This document shows positions 43,731 through 53,331 of a DNA stretch of 64,000 nt, piece after piece (position 1 is the stretch's first letter; each line of letters begins with the position of its first letter). Under the pieces are notes generated by a model. The model was given only the letters and a program-made list of their open reading frames with translations. It was not told the origin of the DNA and did not search any database. A program made the translations under genes and the position numbers. Origin of the DNA: JABSOG01 sp965277695 (GTDB taxonomy: Bacteria; Pseudomonadota; Gammaproteobacteria; Enterobacterales; Alteromonadaceae); contig CBDIDQ010000039.1 of NCBI GenBank assembly GCA_965277695.1, positions 55,251 to 119,250 on the forward strand, given 5' to 3'.

Positions 43731-45275
43731 ATGGCTAATGAATTCCTGTTCGCTGATGATGTAGAAGAAGAGGATGTTTCTGCACATACAGGTTCCTGGA
43801 AAGTTGTAATTGTGGATGATGAACCAGAGGTTCATGCGGTAACTAAATTGGCACTGAGTGATTTTACTTTTCAGGGCAAACCGTTGGAATTTCACAGTGC
43901 TTATTCGGGAGAAGAGGCGCAAAAGGTGATCATGGACCATCCCGATGCGGCGATAGTATTATTGGATGTGGTGATGGAAACGGATGACGCGGGATTGAAT
44001 GTTGCGCGTTTTGTTCGAGATGAAGCCAAAAATCCCCATGTACGTATCATCTTACGTACCGGTCAACCTGGTCAGGCTCCTGAGCGTCAGGTTATCCTCA
44101 ATTATGATATCAATGATTACAAATCTAAAACCGAGTTGACGGCGCAAAAGTTGTTTACGGTGATCATGGCGAGTTTACGTTCGTATCGTGACATCATCTC
44201 GTTGGAACAGAGTCGTTTAGGGCTCGAAAAAATCATCAAAGCCTCAGCGGACTTGTTTTCAGTCCACTCGATGGATAATTTTATTATTGGCATTATTCAA
44301 CAATTAACTTCGATTTTGGGTTGTGCTGATGAGGCGATGTATATTACCTCGTCGTTGGTTGCAGGTTCTACCCGTCCAGAATCTTCTGATTCACTGACGA
44401 TATTCGCTGGCCAAGGTGAATATGTTAATGATACTGGTAAACCTATTTCAGAAGTGCTTAATGACGAACTGCTTAGTGCGGTAGATGAGGCACTTGATAC
44501 CCACTCTATTGTTTATCGGGATAATTATTTGGTGGCGTATTGCTCCAGCAAATATACCGAAGGCTCGTTGTTATATGTATCGGGCATTCCTGAGCAGTTG
44601 GATGATTCAGCTAAGCAGTTGATTGAATTGTTTGCCCAGAATGTGCAGATTGCTTATGAAAATGTGCAGCTACAAAGTGAGTTGGAAGACACCCAAAAAG
44701 AGATCGTTCATCGTTTGAGTGAAGCGGTTGAGCAACGTTCATCAGAGACTGGCAATCACGTTAAGCGAGTGGCTTTAATCTGTTATCAGCTAGGTACTTT
44801 ATATGGGCTTAGCGAAAAGAACGCTGAAATTTTAATGCACGCTGCCCCTTTACATGATGTTGGTAAAATTGGCATTCCAGATTACATTCTTAATAAACCA
44901 AGCAAGTTGATTGGCGAAGAATGGGAAACCATGAAAATGCACGCCACTAATGGTTTTGATATTCTTAAAGAGTCAAAACGACCGATTATCCAAGCGGGGG
45001 CTATCATTGCTCGTGATCACCATGAACGTTGGGATGGCACTGGTTATCCGGTAGGTAAAGCTGGAGAAGATATACATGTTTTTGGTCGTATCTCCGCATT
45101 AGCTGATGTTTATGATGCCCTTAGACATAGCCGCTGTTATAAAGAAGCGTGGGATGTTAATCAGGTGATTGATTTAATTTCAAATGAAAGTGGCAAACAC
45201 TTTGAGCCACGTTTGGTTGATTTGTTTATCAGTAACCTTGATCGTTTTGAAAAAATTCTTCAGGAATATGAGTGA
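43731..45275 (+). CDS. Response regulator with HD-GYP phosphodiesterase output
   Basis: A 514-residue cytoplasmic protein. Receiver domain at residues about 22-150 with the acidic pair DD29-30, the phospho-acceptor D79 (LLDVVMETDD) and K131 near YKSKTE; a DUF3369-type middle domain (about 170-310); then a coiled coil and an HD-GYP domain with HD at 375-376 (HDVGKIGIPDYI) and HHERWDGTGYP at about 430-440. HD-GYP enzymes degrade cyclic di-GMP. No sensor kinase is adjacent, so its partner is elsewhere. AAGGGTAG precedes the ATG. It interrupts the usual prmC-sirB2 spacing. Confidence 0.94.
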   Translation: MANEFLFADDVEEEDVSAHTGSWKVVIVDDEPEVHAVTKLALSDFTFQGKPLEFHSAYSGEEAQKVIMDHPDAAIVLLDVVMETDDAGLNVARFVRDEAKNPHVRIILRTGQPGQAPERQVILNYDINDYKSKTELTAQKLFTVIMASLRSYRDIISLEQSRLGLEKIIKASADLFSVHSMDNFIIGIIQQLTSILGCADEAMYITSSLVAGSTRPESSDSLTIFAGQGEYVNDTGKPISEVLNDELLSAVDEALDTHSIVYRDNYLVAYCSSKYTEGSLLYVSGIPEQLDDSAKQLIELFAQNVQIAYENVQLQSELEDTQKEIVHRLSEAVEQRSSETGNHVKRVALICYQLGTLYGLSEKNAEILMHAAPLHDVGKIGIPDYILNKPSKLIGEEWETMKMHATNGFDILKESKRPIIQAGAIIARDHHERWDGTGYPVGKAGEDIHVFGRISALADVYDALRHSRCYKEAWDVNQVIDLISNESGKHFEPRLVDLFISNLDRFEKILQEYE

Positions 45276-45330
45276 ACGACAATTAGACAATTAATAATTA
45301 AGAGAAGAGAAGAGAAGAGAAAAACAAAAA

Positions 45331-45357
45331 AGCCTCGTCAATTGACGGGGCTTTTTG
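45331..45357 (+). terminator. Terminator of the HD-GYP gene
   Basis: AGCCTCGTCAATTGACGGGGCT hairpin followed by TTTTT. A GAGAA/AGAGA simple repeat lies just before it (45299-45321). Confidence 0.8.
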
Positions 45358-45417
45358 TTTTAACCACTAGCGTGTTATACTTTGCGCCAATTTTTTTCAA
45401 TATAATCCTGACATATC

Positions 45418-45792
45418 ATGTACTTTGCCGTAAAACACATTCACCTGACCTGCGTGGCCTTAAGTTTGGCTTTATTATTTATTCGTTTTTTCTGGATGCT
45501 CAGGCAATCGCCGATGCTGGAGAAGAAATGGGTTAAAGTTGTGCCGCATATTGTTGATACCTTTTTGTTACTCAGTGCTTTAACTTTGTGTGTACTGATC
45601 AGCCAATACCCCTTTGTTAACGGTTGGCTTACTGAGAAGCTTTTTGCCGTGATTGCCTATATCGTGATGGGTTATGTTTGCCTCAAAGGTCGGACTGTGA
45701 CCTTACGTTGGGTCGGTTTGATTGGCGCGTTAAGCTGGATAGCGCTGATTGGCAAGTTAGCAGTGACCAAACAAGCGATTTTCTTGGGTTGA
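45418..45792 (+). CDS. sirB2: SirB2-family inner-membrane protein
   Basis: 124 residues and four hydrophobic helices; begins MYFAVKHIHLTCVALSLALLFIRFFWML (shown by KHIHLTCVALSLALLF), followed by VVPHIVDTFLLLSALTLC and GYVCLKGRTVTLRWVG, the SirB2 pattern. Function is unknown; it is conserved between prmC and sirB1/kdsA across gammaproteobacteria, which is also its position here. Confidence 0.92.
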   Translation: MYFAVKHIHLTCVALSLALLFIRFFWMLRQSPMLEKKWVKVVPHIVDTFLLLSALTLCVLISQYPFVNGWLTEKLFAVIAYIVMGYVCLKGRTVTLRWVGLIGALSWIALIGKLAVTKQAIFLG

Positions 45793-45920
45793 TGTGGCAT
45801 TTATTTCATTAGTTATTTAATGCGCAACCATTGAATTGAGCTGAACCGTGCATATATCTATGTGCCGTCGCTATCTTTATTACGGTGACGGCTGGATATA
45901 GAACCAGCAAGGTTAAAAAA

Positions 45921-46800
45921 ATGCAAGGCCAAGAGAAGGAAGTGAGCAACCAGATGACTGAAATACGCTTGTCGCCGGGAACATTAAAGCACCCGGATTT
46001 ATTGACTGATATATTGCTGTTTGAACAAAACTGGGATAAGAGTGTTGATCTACACCAATGCATGGCTTTGGTGGTGGATATTGTCGATCAGATTGCCGCA
46101 GCTATGGCTGACGGGGCTGAAGTGTTTACGCAGCAAGGCGTAGATACTGAAGTACCGGGTTCACTGGCATTGGTTAAACTCAATTGTTTATTAGATCACT
46201 TTTACCTCGATTTGGCTTTTAGCAGTACCCCTCAACGTATTAATGAGAGTTTGCTTAACTCATTGTCTTACGTTATTCGTTTTCATACTGGCGAGTCGCT
46301 GAGTATGTCAATCTTATTAAATCATGTGGTCATAGCGTCTGGGTTTGACAGCTCATTAGTGGTGGTCGATCATGAGATTTTGTTGCGAGTGACTTTATCC
46401 CCGGGTGAGTATGTATTGATTGATGCGTTCAGTGGTGAACTGCACAGCTTTGATCACCAGACTGACCAAACGGTATTACCTTGCAGTGCTGATAATGATT
46501 ATCGTGTGCTGGATGGCATGAGCTTGCTACAGATTTACTTAACTCAGCAAAAATTAGCCTTTACCGATGAAGGCACTTTTGAAAAAAGCGCTGTGCTGCA
46601 TTGAGTTATTGATTCAAACCATGCCGGATGACCCTTATCAGCGCAGAGACAGAGGGTTTTTACTCCATCAGCTGGATTGCTTCAAGTTGGCTCGGGATGA
46701 TTTTGAGTTTTTCATTGAGCAATGTCCGCAAGACCCTGGGGCACAATTGCTGAAAATGCAGCTCGAAGAGTTTGAAGGCAATGAACAAACCGTTCATTAA
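45921..46800 (+). pseudogene. sirB1: SirB1-family protein, frameshifted
   Basis: Transglutaminase-like domain (LNCLLDHFYLDLAFSS, FHTGESLSMSILLNHVVIASGFD) plus a C-terminal TPR part (MPDDPYQRRDRGFLLHQLDC, FFIEQCPQDPGAQ) as in YchA/SirB1. The frame breaks at GAAAAAAGCG (about 46581-46586): the first part ends at 46604, while the rest continues in the +1 frame so that TFEK joins ALCCIELLIQT. One A too many in an A6 run explains it. Whether this is a true mutation, slippage-tolerant or a sequencing error is open. The ATG at 45921 has AAGG upstream; an alternative is 45954. It belongs to the prfA-prmC-sirB2-sirB1-kdsA block. Confidence 0.8.
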
Positions 46801-47021
46801 ATCATAACAGCTCTGCTCATTTTGACTGCTTTACCGCTGATGCCGCTCGCTTATTGCCCGAGCGGCACCTTACCCATTGAAATAAACTCAGTTATCAGTA
46901 TATTAAACCGCATAATATAAATTATGGTTGGGATGACCCGGCTATAACCACTCCATTTTATCTGCAATCGAAGCGCTTTCTCACTAGCTGACATTGCGAC
47001 CAACCAGAATCAGGATCACCC

Positions 47022-48266
47022 ATGTCAAAAGATGTATTGATCACCAATGATGCCACGGTATTGGGGCTATTAGCCATAATACTGGGTTTTGTTTTTTACA
47101 CCTCCAATAGCAAACACGCTGGCTGGATGGGTTTTTACAAATATATACCAGCTTTATTAATGTGTTACTTTCTGCCGTCGTTATTGAATACCTTTAATAT
47201 TGTTGATGGCAGTGGCTCCAAAGTTTATTTTGTTGCCTCCCGTTATTTGTTGCCTGCGTGTTTAGTGCTGTTGATTTTGAGTGTCGACTTAAAAGCGATA
47301 TTGGCATTGGGACCGAAAGCCTTGATCATGTTTTTAGTGGGGACTTTAGGCATTGTCATTGGTGGTCCCACGGCGATATTGATTGTGTCGAGCTTTGCCC
47401 CGGAATGGGTCGGTGGACAGGGACCTGATGCGGTCTGGCGTGGCATGACAACGGTAGCGGGTAGCTGGATCGGTGGTGGTGCCAACCAAGCGGCAATGAA
47501 AGAGATTTATGAAGTCAGTGACAAGATTTTTTCTGCCATGGTGACTGTTGATGTCATTGTCGCCAATATTTGGATGGCGGTGTTATTGATCATGGCGGGT
47601 AACGCCAAGAAAATTGATGCGGCTACCGGGGCTGATACCTCTGCTATTACTGATATTAAGGAGAAAGTAGAAAAATATAAGGCTGAAAACGCCCGAGAGC
47701 CAGAATTAAACAACTATATGATGATGGTGGCGATTGGTTTTGGTATCACTGGTTTTGCTCATTTGGTCGCTGATACTATTACACCTTATTTCAGACAGTT
47801 TCCTGAGTTACAAAAATTCAGTTTTCATAGCACCTTTTTTTGGATGATTGTGACCACCACAACGATTGGTATTATTCTGTCGTTTACCAAACTGCGTAAC
47901 CTCGAAGCTTATGGTGCATCCAAGGTTGGCACGGTGTTTTTATATGTTTTAGTCGCAAGCATTGGAATGCATATGGATGTGCTGGAAATATTCAAGCGTC
48001 CTGAACTGTTTGTGATTGGTGGTATCTGGATGTTGGTTCATGCGACATTGATGTTAACAGTGGCTAAATTTATTCGTGCGCCATTATTTTATATGGCGGT
48101 GGGTAGTCAGGCGAATGTCGGTGGTGCAGCTTCGGCACCGGTTGTTGCCTCAGCATTTCATCCTTCGCTGGCTCCGGTTGGTGTGTTACTGGCGGTGCTG
48201 GGTTACGCGGTGGGCACTTATGCGGCTTGGTTCTGTGGTTATTTAATGCACACTGTGGCTCCTTGA
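47022..48266 (+). CDS. DUF819-family integral membrane protein
   Basis: 414 residues with about ten to eleven hydrophobic segments; similar to the YjcL-like DUF819 permeases. Recognisable stretches are YIPALLMCYFLPSLLNT, LGIVIGGPTAILIV, VAGSWIGGGANQAAMKE and the C-terminal GSQANVGGAASAPVVAS, which repeats the GG(A)AN/ANVGG theme of a two-fold transporter. A charged cytoplasmic loop (EKVEKYKAENAREPE) sits in the middle. The substrate is unknown. It is inserted between sirB1 and kdsA, which are usually adjacent. Confidence 0.88.
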   Translation: MSKDVLITNDATVLGLLAIILGFVFYTSNSKHAGWMGFYKYIPALLMCYFLPSLLNTFNIVDGSGSKVYFVASRYLLPACLVLLILSVDLKAILALGPKALIMFLVGTLGIVIGGPTAILIVSSFAPEWVGGQGPDAVWRGMTTVAGSWIGGGANQAAMKEIYEVSDKIFSAMVTVDVIVANIWMAVLLIMAGNAKKIDAATGADTSAITDIKEKVEKYKAENAREPELNNYMMMVAIGFGITGFAHLVADTITPYFRQFPELQKFSFHSTFFWMIVTTTTIGIILSFTKLRNLEAYGASKVGTVFLYVLVASIGMHMDVLEIFKRPELFVIGGIWMLVHATLMLTVAKFIRAPLFYMAVGSQANVGGAASAPVVASAFHPSLAPVGVLLAVLGYAVGTYAAWFCGYLMHTVAP

Positions 48267-48271
48267 GTCTT

Positions 48272-48369
48272 AAAAACGAGAATGAATTCTCGTCTACGTT
48301 TGGAGCTGTTCTGCCGTAGACGAGGTTTTAACCTCGTTAATGTTGAGGGATAACTGTCACCTTAATTTA
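48272..48369 (+). repeat. Dispersed palindromic element A, copy 2
   Basis: ACGAGAATGAATTCTCGT, GTCTACG...CGTAGAC, CGAGGTTTTAACCTCG, TTAATGTTGAGGGATAACTG, in the same order as copy 1 at 16253. It lies between the DUF819 gene and kdsA. Confidence 0.8.
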
Positions 48370-48395
48370 AAATAATTTAAACAAGAGAAAAGATA

Positions 48396-49244
48396 ATGGG
48401 TCAACAAACCATAACTATTGACAAAATCAAAGTCGCCAACGATTTACCCTTTGTATTATTCGGCGGTATGAATGTGCTGGAGTCGCGTGATTTGGCGATG
48501 CGCATTGCTGAACACTATGTTGAAGTCACTACCAAGCTGGGTATTCCTTATGTCTTTAAAGCCTCTTTTGATAAGGCTAACCGTTCTTCGGTGAACTCCT
48601 ATCGTGGTCCGGGCATGGAAGCTGGGTTGAAAATCTTTGAAGAAATCAAAACCCAGTTTAAAGTGCCGGTGATCACCGATGTTCATGAGCCCCATCAGGC
48701 GGCACCTGTTGCCCAAGTGGCGGATATTATTCAGTTGCCGGCTTTCCTTGCCAGACAAACCGATTTGGTGGTGGCGATGGCAAAAACGGATGCGATTATT
48801 AATGTTAAAAAACCGCAGTTTCTTGCCCCTCACGAAATGCGTCATATCATCACCAAGTTTGCAGAAGCCGGTAATGAAAAAGTGATCTTGTGTGAGCGGG
48901 GATCTAGCTTTGGTTATAACAATCTAGTAGTTGATATGCTGGGCATGGATGACATGAAAGCGATGGCACCGGTGATGTTTGATTCGACTCATGCCTTACA
49001 GCGTCCTGGTGGTCGCACAGACAGTGCTGATGGCAGGAGAGCACAGGCAGCCGAGTTATCTCGGGTTGGCATGGCACTGGGCATTGCAGGCTTGTTTATT
49101 GAAGCTCACCCTGAGCCAAATAAAGCCAAGTGTGATGGACCTTGTGCGTTACCGCTGGATAAACTGGAACCGTTTTTATTGCAAATGAAACAAGTGGATG
49201 ATTTGGTGAAGAGTTTTCCCGCGCTGGATACGTCGGCGAATTAA
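48396..49244 (+). CDS. kdsA: 3-deoxy-8-phosphooctulonate synthase KdsA
   Basis: Condenses arabinose 5-phosphate with PEP to KDO-8-phosphate for lipopolysaccharide. 282 residues. The substrate residues lie in FKASFDKANRSSVNSYRGPG, DVHEPHQAAPVA, QLPAFLARQTDL, FDSTHALQRPGG and IEAHPEPNKAKCDGPCALP; the latter has the metal-binding-region Cys-Asp. It closes the prfA-sirB block. Confidence 0.97.
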   Translation: MGQQTITIDKIKVANDLPFVLFGGMNVLESRDLAMRIAEHYVEVTTKLGIPYVFKASFDKANRSSVNSYRGPGMEAGLKIFEEIKTQFKVPVITDVHEPHQAAPVAQVADIIQLPAFLARQTDLVVAMAKTDAIINVKKPQFLAPHEMRHIITKFAEAGNEKVILCERGSSFGYNNLVVDMLGMDDMKAMAPVMFDSTHALQRPGGRTDSADGRRAQAAELSRVGMALGIAGLFIEAHPEPNKAKCDGPCALPLDKLEPFLLQMKQVDDLVKSFPALDTSAN

Positions 49245-49334
49245 AAAGGATTGTTTTAATAAAGGAGCAGAGAAAAGTAAATAAGGGAAAAGCAAATAGG
49301 GGATACAACAACATCTGCTTCCGGTCTGATTATA

Positions 49335-49366
49335 CAGGGTAACCCGGTTGGGGGTAGGTTACCCTG
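49335..49366. terminator. Bidirectional hairpin between convergent genes
   Basis: A perfect 10-bp stem CAGGGTAACC/GGTTACCCTG with a 12-base loop lies between the ends of kdsA and the convergent gene at 49394. No long T-run. Confidence 0.5.
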
Positions 49367-49393
49367 GATAAGAGAGACAGAATAATAAAATGA

Positions 49394-49720
49394 CTACTCG
49401 CTGACGCTTGAGATCACTTTATCATCCTTGATTGGCTGGCTCGAAGCCAGTTCAACGTCTAAACTTGGCTTGTTTGTTGCTGTCGCCATCATCTGTGTTA
49501 GATCGTTATGTAAATCAACACTGATGCTGGAAACGACCAGATTCAGATTTTCTTCCAGTGAAGTGGTTAAGGTTTTTTGTGCATCTGTTGCCGTTACTGC
49601 TGTATGTGTCGCTGTATCTTGGAACGTTGATGCTTCAACAGCATTAGCGATTGGGGCGTTAATAGCTGTTACAAATGTTAAAGTGAATAATGATTTAGTT
49701 AATAGGTTGTTTTTTTTCAT
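49394..49720 (-). CDS. Small exported protein of unknown function
   Basis: 108 residues. MKKNNLLTKSLFTLTFVTAI and NAPIANA form a signal peptide; the mature part is Thr/Ala/Ser-rich with no cysteines or recognised domain (TSLEENLNLVVSSISVDL, DLTQMMATATNKPSLDVEL). It is divergent from gcvA. It may belong to the same class of short exported proteins as those at 27629 and 29454, but no sequence likeness is evident. Confidence 0.65.
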   Translation of the reverse strand: MKKNNLLTKSLFTLTFVTAINAPIANAVEASTFQDTATHTAVTATDAQKTLTTSLEENLNLVVSSISVDLHNDLTQMMATATNKPSLDVELASSQPIKDDKVISSVSE

Positions 49721-49944
49721 GTTCTCTGTCTCATAGAGTTAAGTTAATAATATTAATGCAAACAACAGTGAATAACTATTCATCATAATGAATTCGAGCT
49801 TGGTTGGGGTAAGCCGTCTTCGATAAAAGCTAAACTTTTGTTGCCTTGCAGGACATAATGTAGTTGAATGCACAAAATTAATAAAACGATAAAAATTAAT
49901 GAAAATGCATTAGAAAAACTAATGTGTTTTAAGGTAGAGGAACT

Positions 49945-50853
49945 ATGTCCCGACGATTACCTCCGCTGAATGCGCTCAAAGCCTTTGAGGCTGCGGCTCG
50001 ACAGCTGAGTTTTACCAAAGCAGCCGAAGAACTTTTTGTCACTCAAGCGGCTGTCAGCCATCAAATAAAAGCGTTAGAAGAGCACTTGGGGATCAAATTA
50101 TTTATGCGCAAGAATCGCTCTTTGCTGTTGACAGAGGAAGGGCAAGGTTATTTTTTTGATATTAAAGACATATTCAGTCAGCTGCTCGAAGCGACCGAAA
50201 AATTGCTGGCCCGTGGGGCCAAGGGCGCAATTTCGGTCAGTTTACCACCAACCTTTGCGATCCAATGGTTGGTGCCCCGATTAAATCAATTCAGTGAACT
50301 CCATCCAGAAATCGATGTTCGCATCAAAGCGGTCGATCAAGACGAAAACTCTCTAACCGACGATGTGGATATCGCGATTTATTATGGCCGAGGAAACTGG
50401 TCCAATGTCAGCGCTGACAAACTCCATACGGAATACCATATTCCGGTCTGTTCACCGATGCTGATGAATGATGCCAAACCACTTAAGACCCTAGAAGATT
50501 TGCGTCATCATACCCTGCTACATGATATGTCACGGGGCTCTTGGAAAGAATGGATGAAAAGCGCCAAGATGAAAGGGCTTAATGTTAATCATGGGCCTAT
50601 ATTCAGTCATTCATCAATGGTGTTGCAAGCAGCCATTCATGGTCAGGGCGTTGCCTTAGGTCATAGTGTATTAGCCAAACCAGAAATTGACGCCGGTCGT
50701 CTGGTTTGCCCGTTCAATCAGGTACTGGTGAGTAAAAACGCCTATTACGTGGTATGCCGAGAAAGTCAGGCCGAATTAGGTAAAATATCAGCATTCAGAG
50801 ATTGGATGCTATCAATGGTCAAAGCAGAACAAGAAGAGTTCATCGATGGATAA
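49945..50853 (+). CDS. gcvA: LysR-family regulator GcvA
   Basis: 302 residues. The N-terminal winged HTH (MSRRLPPLNALKAFEAAARQ, then SFTKAAEELFVTQAAVSHQI) and LysR substrate domain are closest to GcvA, the glycine-cleavage regulator. Synteny with ygdD (DUF423) and rlmM downstream, as in E. coli gcvA-ygdD-rlmM, supports it. AGGTAGAGG precedes the ATG. The glycine cleavage genes are not in the window, so the regulon is inferred. Confidence 0.9.
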   Translation: MSRRLPPLNALKAFEAAARQLSFTKAAEELFVTQAAVSHQIKALEEHLGIKLFMRKNRSLLLTEEGQGYFFDIKDIFSQLLEATEKLLARGAKGAISVSLPPTFAIQWLVPRLNQFSELHPEIDVRIKAVDQDENSLTDDVDIAIYYGRGNWSNVSADKLHTEYHIPVCSPMLMNDAKPLKTLEDLRHHTLLHDMSRGSWKEWMKSAKMKGLNVNHGPIFSHSSMVLQAAIHGQGVALGHSVLAKPEIDAGRLVCPFNQVLVSKNAYYVVCRESQAELGKISAFRDWMLSMVKAEQEEFIDG

Positions 50854-51493
50854 TCAACAACATGTTTGTGTCATTACAGCTACTAAAGGCACACCAATCG
50901 CCCGTTTTCTTTTTGCCCACGGTGCTGGTGCAGGAATGGATAACGATTTTATGTTAAAAGTCGCCGAGATGTTGGCGGCGCAACAGATTGAAGTGGTACG
51001 GTTTAACTTTCCCTATATGCAAATCATGAGCGAAAGCGGTAAACGCAGACCACCGAACCGAATGCCTATATTACTCGAATATTTCGCTGAACAAGTCAGT
51101 CAACTCGATGATGGCTTACCACTGTTTATCGGCGGTAAATCCATGGGCGGACGAGCGGCAACTATGCTTGCGACCGAGCCTGAGCTAAAAAACGCCTTAA
51201 AAGGCGTCGTCGCACTCGGATATCCCTTTCATCCATCGGGTAAACCGGATAAATTACGCATCGACCATTTGCCAGCGCTACAAGTCCCTGCATTGATAAT
51301 ACAAGGCGACCGGGATTCGATGGGCAGCCAAGCCGAAATTGCAGGTTATGATTTGCCCGACGAGCTAGAGCTGGTGTATTTGACAGATGGTGAACATAGT
51401 TTTAAACCGAGAAAAGCGTCCGGTGTCACCCTGCAAGATAACTTGGTGACAGCTGTGACCAATATGGTTAGATTCATTCAGCAGCATAGTTAG
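50846..51493 (+). CDS. Alpha/beta hydrolase (KANL3/Tex30-like)
   Basis: 215 residues. A hydrolase fold with a candidate triad: S99 in GGKSMGGRAA, D155 in IIQGDRDSMG and H184 in LTDGEHSFKP. FLFAHGAGAGMDNDFM is the oxyanion-side loop. The family has no firmly known substrate. Its ATG overlaps the gcvA stop (ATGGATAA), so it is coupled to gcvA and inserted between gcvA and ygdD. Its TAG stop lies inside the end of element B. Confidence 0.88.
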   Translation: MDNQQHVCVITATKGTPIARFLFAHGAGAGMDNDFMLKVAEMLAAQQIEVVRFNFPYMQIMSESGKRRPPNRMPILLEYFAEQVSQLDDGLPLFIGGKSMGGRAATMLATEPELKNALKGVVALGYPFHPSGKPDKLRIDHLPALQVPALIIQGDRDSMGSQAEIAGYDLPDELELVYLTDGEHSFKPRKASGVTLQDNLVTAVTNMVRFIQQHS

Positions 51494-51667
51494 TGCCTGT
51501 CCAGAAACGTAGTTTCTATCTGGTAAATATCAGGACGGGCGCTATGCCGCATTAGCGGTAAGACTTATTAATCAATAAGTTAATGAAGTTATCCAGTCAT
51601 AAGTAAACTTCCGGCAGCGCCGGAATTTATGATTCTGGTGGTTCGACATTTCGATGAACACTAATTA
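51487..51667 (+). repeat. MITE-like element B, copy 2
   Basis: TAGTTAGTGCCTGTCCAGAA... to ...GATGAACACTAATTA. It matches the reverse complement of 20641-20798, including GCGCTATGCC, GGTAAGACTTATTAATCAAT and GGCAGCGCC; the ends are imperfect inverted repeats. No coding capacity. It provides the stop codon of the hydrolase gene. Confidence 0.8.
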
Positions 51668-51689
51668 AGGTTAGAAAAGTAAAGCGCAT

Positions 51690-52061
51690 ATGATTAAAAT
51701 CGTGTTACTCGTTGGTGCCTTATTCGCCCTGTTATCCGTAGGTTTGGGGGCATTTGGTGCCCATGGACTCAAGGCTAAAATCAGTGCTGATATGCTGGCG
51801 GTTTTTCAAACCGGTGTGCAATATCAGTTTTATCATGCCTTAGCTTTATTATTGTTAGGGTTGTTAATGAAACAAATTCCCTCACCCTTGCTGGTGTGGT
51901 CAGGTGGTTTTATGATCACCGGCATTATTATGTTTAGTGGCAGTTTGTATATGTTGGCATTGACCGGCAATAAATTGTTCGGTCCCATTACCCCACTAGG
52001 CGGGGTGTTTTTTATCCTCGCTTGGTTGATGATGTTTTTGGCGATTTTTAATGCCGAATAA
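51690..52061 (+). CDS. ygdD: DUF423 membrane protein YgdD
   Basis: 123 residues with four helices; the family pattern is LSVGLGAFGAHGLKAKI, QTGVQYQFYHALALLLLGL and FSGSLYMLALTGNKLFGPITPLGG (shown in part by FSGSLYMLALTG and ITPLGGVFFILAW). Function unknown. Position gcvA-ygdD-rlmM is conserved. Confidence 0.93.
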   Translation: MIKIVLLVGALFALLSVGLGAFGAHGLKAKISADMLAVFQTGVQYQFYHALALLLLGLLMKQIPSPLLVWSGGFMITGIIMFSGSLYMLALTGNKLFGPITPLGGVFFILAWLMMFLAIFNAE

Positions 52062-52079
52062 CGTAGAAGTGAAAAATTA

Positions 52080-53144
52080 ATGAATAGTTTGTTGTTGTAT
52101 TGTCGTCCAGGTTTTGAAAAAGAATGTGCGGCAGAGATTCAAGATAAAGCCGATGGTATGGCGTTTTATGGTTTTGCCAAAACCAAAGCCAATAGCGGTT
52201 ATGTGATTTACCAATGCCACGAAGAAGGTGTTGCTGATACATTGGCGAGAAAGCTTAAATTTGACGATTTGATTTTCGCGCGGCAGATGATTGTCTGCCA
52301 TGCCTTGATTGAAAACATGCCAGTTGATGATCGCGTCAGTGCAATTATCGACGAGAGTTTGGAGATGACGGTTTGTGGTACTTTATTTGTCGAAACGGCG
52401 GATACCAGCGAAGCGAAAGAGCTGTCTAAATTTTGTCGAAAATTTACCGTACCACTACGCCGGGGTTTACGTAAGGCCAAGCTGTTGTTACCCGATGAGG
52501 TCGAACATCGCCCGACATTACACGTAATGTTTCTGAGCACCGACAGTGCTTATGTCGGCTACTCTTACAGTTATAATCACTCGCCGCTTAGCATGGGGAT
52601 ATTGCGATTACGCTCCCCTGCTGATGCACCGAGTCGTTCGACCTTAAAACTCGAAGAAGCGTTTTTAACCTTTGTTCCAGAATCTGAACGCGAAACCCGT
52701 TTAACCTCAGGGCTCAAAGCGGTGGACTTGGGTGCTAGCCCCGGAGGCTGGACCTATCAGTTGGTACGTCGGGGTATGATTGTTTCAGCGGTAGATAATG
52801 GTCCGATGGATGAAAAATTAATGGACACCGGTCAGGTTCGGCATTATCAGGAGGATGGTTTTAAATTTACCCCTTCACGTCGAAATATCCATTGGTTGGT
52901 ATGCGACATGATTGAAAAGCCCAATAAAGTGGCTAACCTGATGGCTTGGTGGTTAATTGAAGAGTACTGCCAAGAAGCGATTTTCAACCTCAAATTGCCA
53001 ATGAAAAAACGCTATGATGTTGCCAAAGAATGTTTTGCCGAGATTGATGCGATGCTCAAAGAACACGGGGTAAAATACAAGCTACAAGCCAAACATCTAT
53101 ATCACGACCGCGAAGAAATCACCGTGCACTTGCGTCGGGTGTGA
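52080..53144 (+). CDS. rlmM: 23S rRNA C2498 2'-O-methyltransferase RlmM
   Basis: 354 residues. N-terminal THUMP-like RNA-binding part (LLLYCRPGFEKECAAEIQDK) and a C-terminal Rossmann methyltransferase with SAM motif AVDLGASPGGWTYQLVRRG, catalytic-tetrad region around VCDMIEKP and NLKLPMKKR. It starts 18 bases after ygdD. Confidence 0.96.
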   Translation: MNSLLLYCRPGFEKECAAEIQDKADGMAFYGFAKTKANSGYVIYQCHEEGVADTLARKLKFDDLIFARQMIVCHALIENMPVDDRVSAIIDESLEMTVCGTLFVETADTSEAKELSKFCRKFTVPLRRGLRKAKLLLPDEVEHRPTLHVMFLSTDSAYVGYSYSYNHSPLSMGILRLRSPADAPSRSTLKLEEAFLTFVPESERETRLTSGLKAVDLGASPGGWTYQLVRRGMIVSAVDNGPMDEKLMDTGQVRHYQEDGFKFTPSRRNIHWLVCDMIEKPNKVANLMAWWLIEEYCQEAIFNLKLPMKKRYDVAKECFAEIDAMLKEHGVKYKLQAKHLYHDREEITVHLRRV

Positions 53145-53146
53145 GT

Positions 53147-53211
53147 AACATTCTCGTCTATGTTGGATCCACTCTGCTGTAGACGAGGTTTTTGATTTTG
53201 TTATTAATGTT
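53147..53211 (+). repeat. Dispersed palindromic element A, partial copy 3
   Basis: ATTCTCGTCTATGTTGG...CTGCTGTAGACGAGGTTTTT and then AT-rich sequence: the first stem and last stem are incomplete. It sits directly after the rlmM stop. The rest of the gap to ndk contains three TGTTCATTATTAAT-like direct repeats. Confidence 0.65.
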
Positions 53212-53331
53212 CATTATTAATTGTTCATTATTAATTGTTAATTTTCAGCTCTCGCTATCATTCCTCAAAATTATGGTCTATACTTCGCGCCCAAAATTTC
53301 TGTTAAACCATTTACTTTTACGGGGCATATC

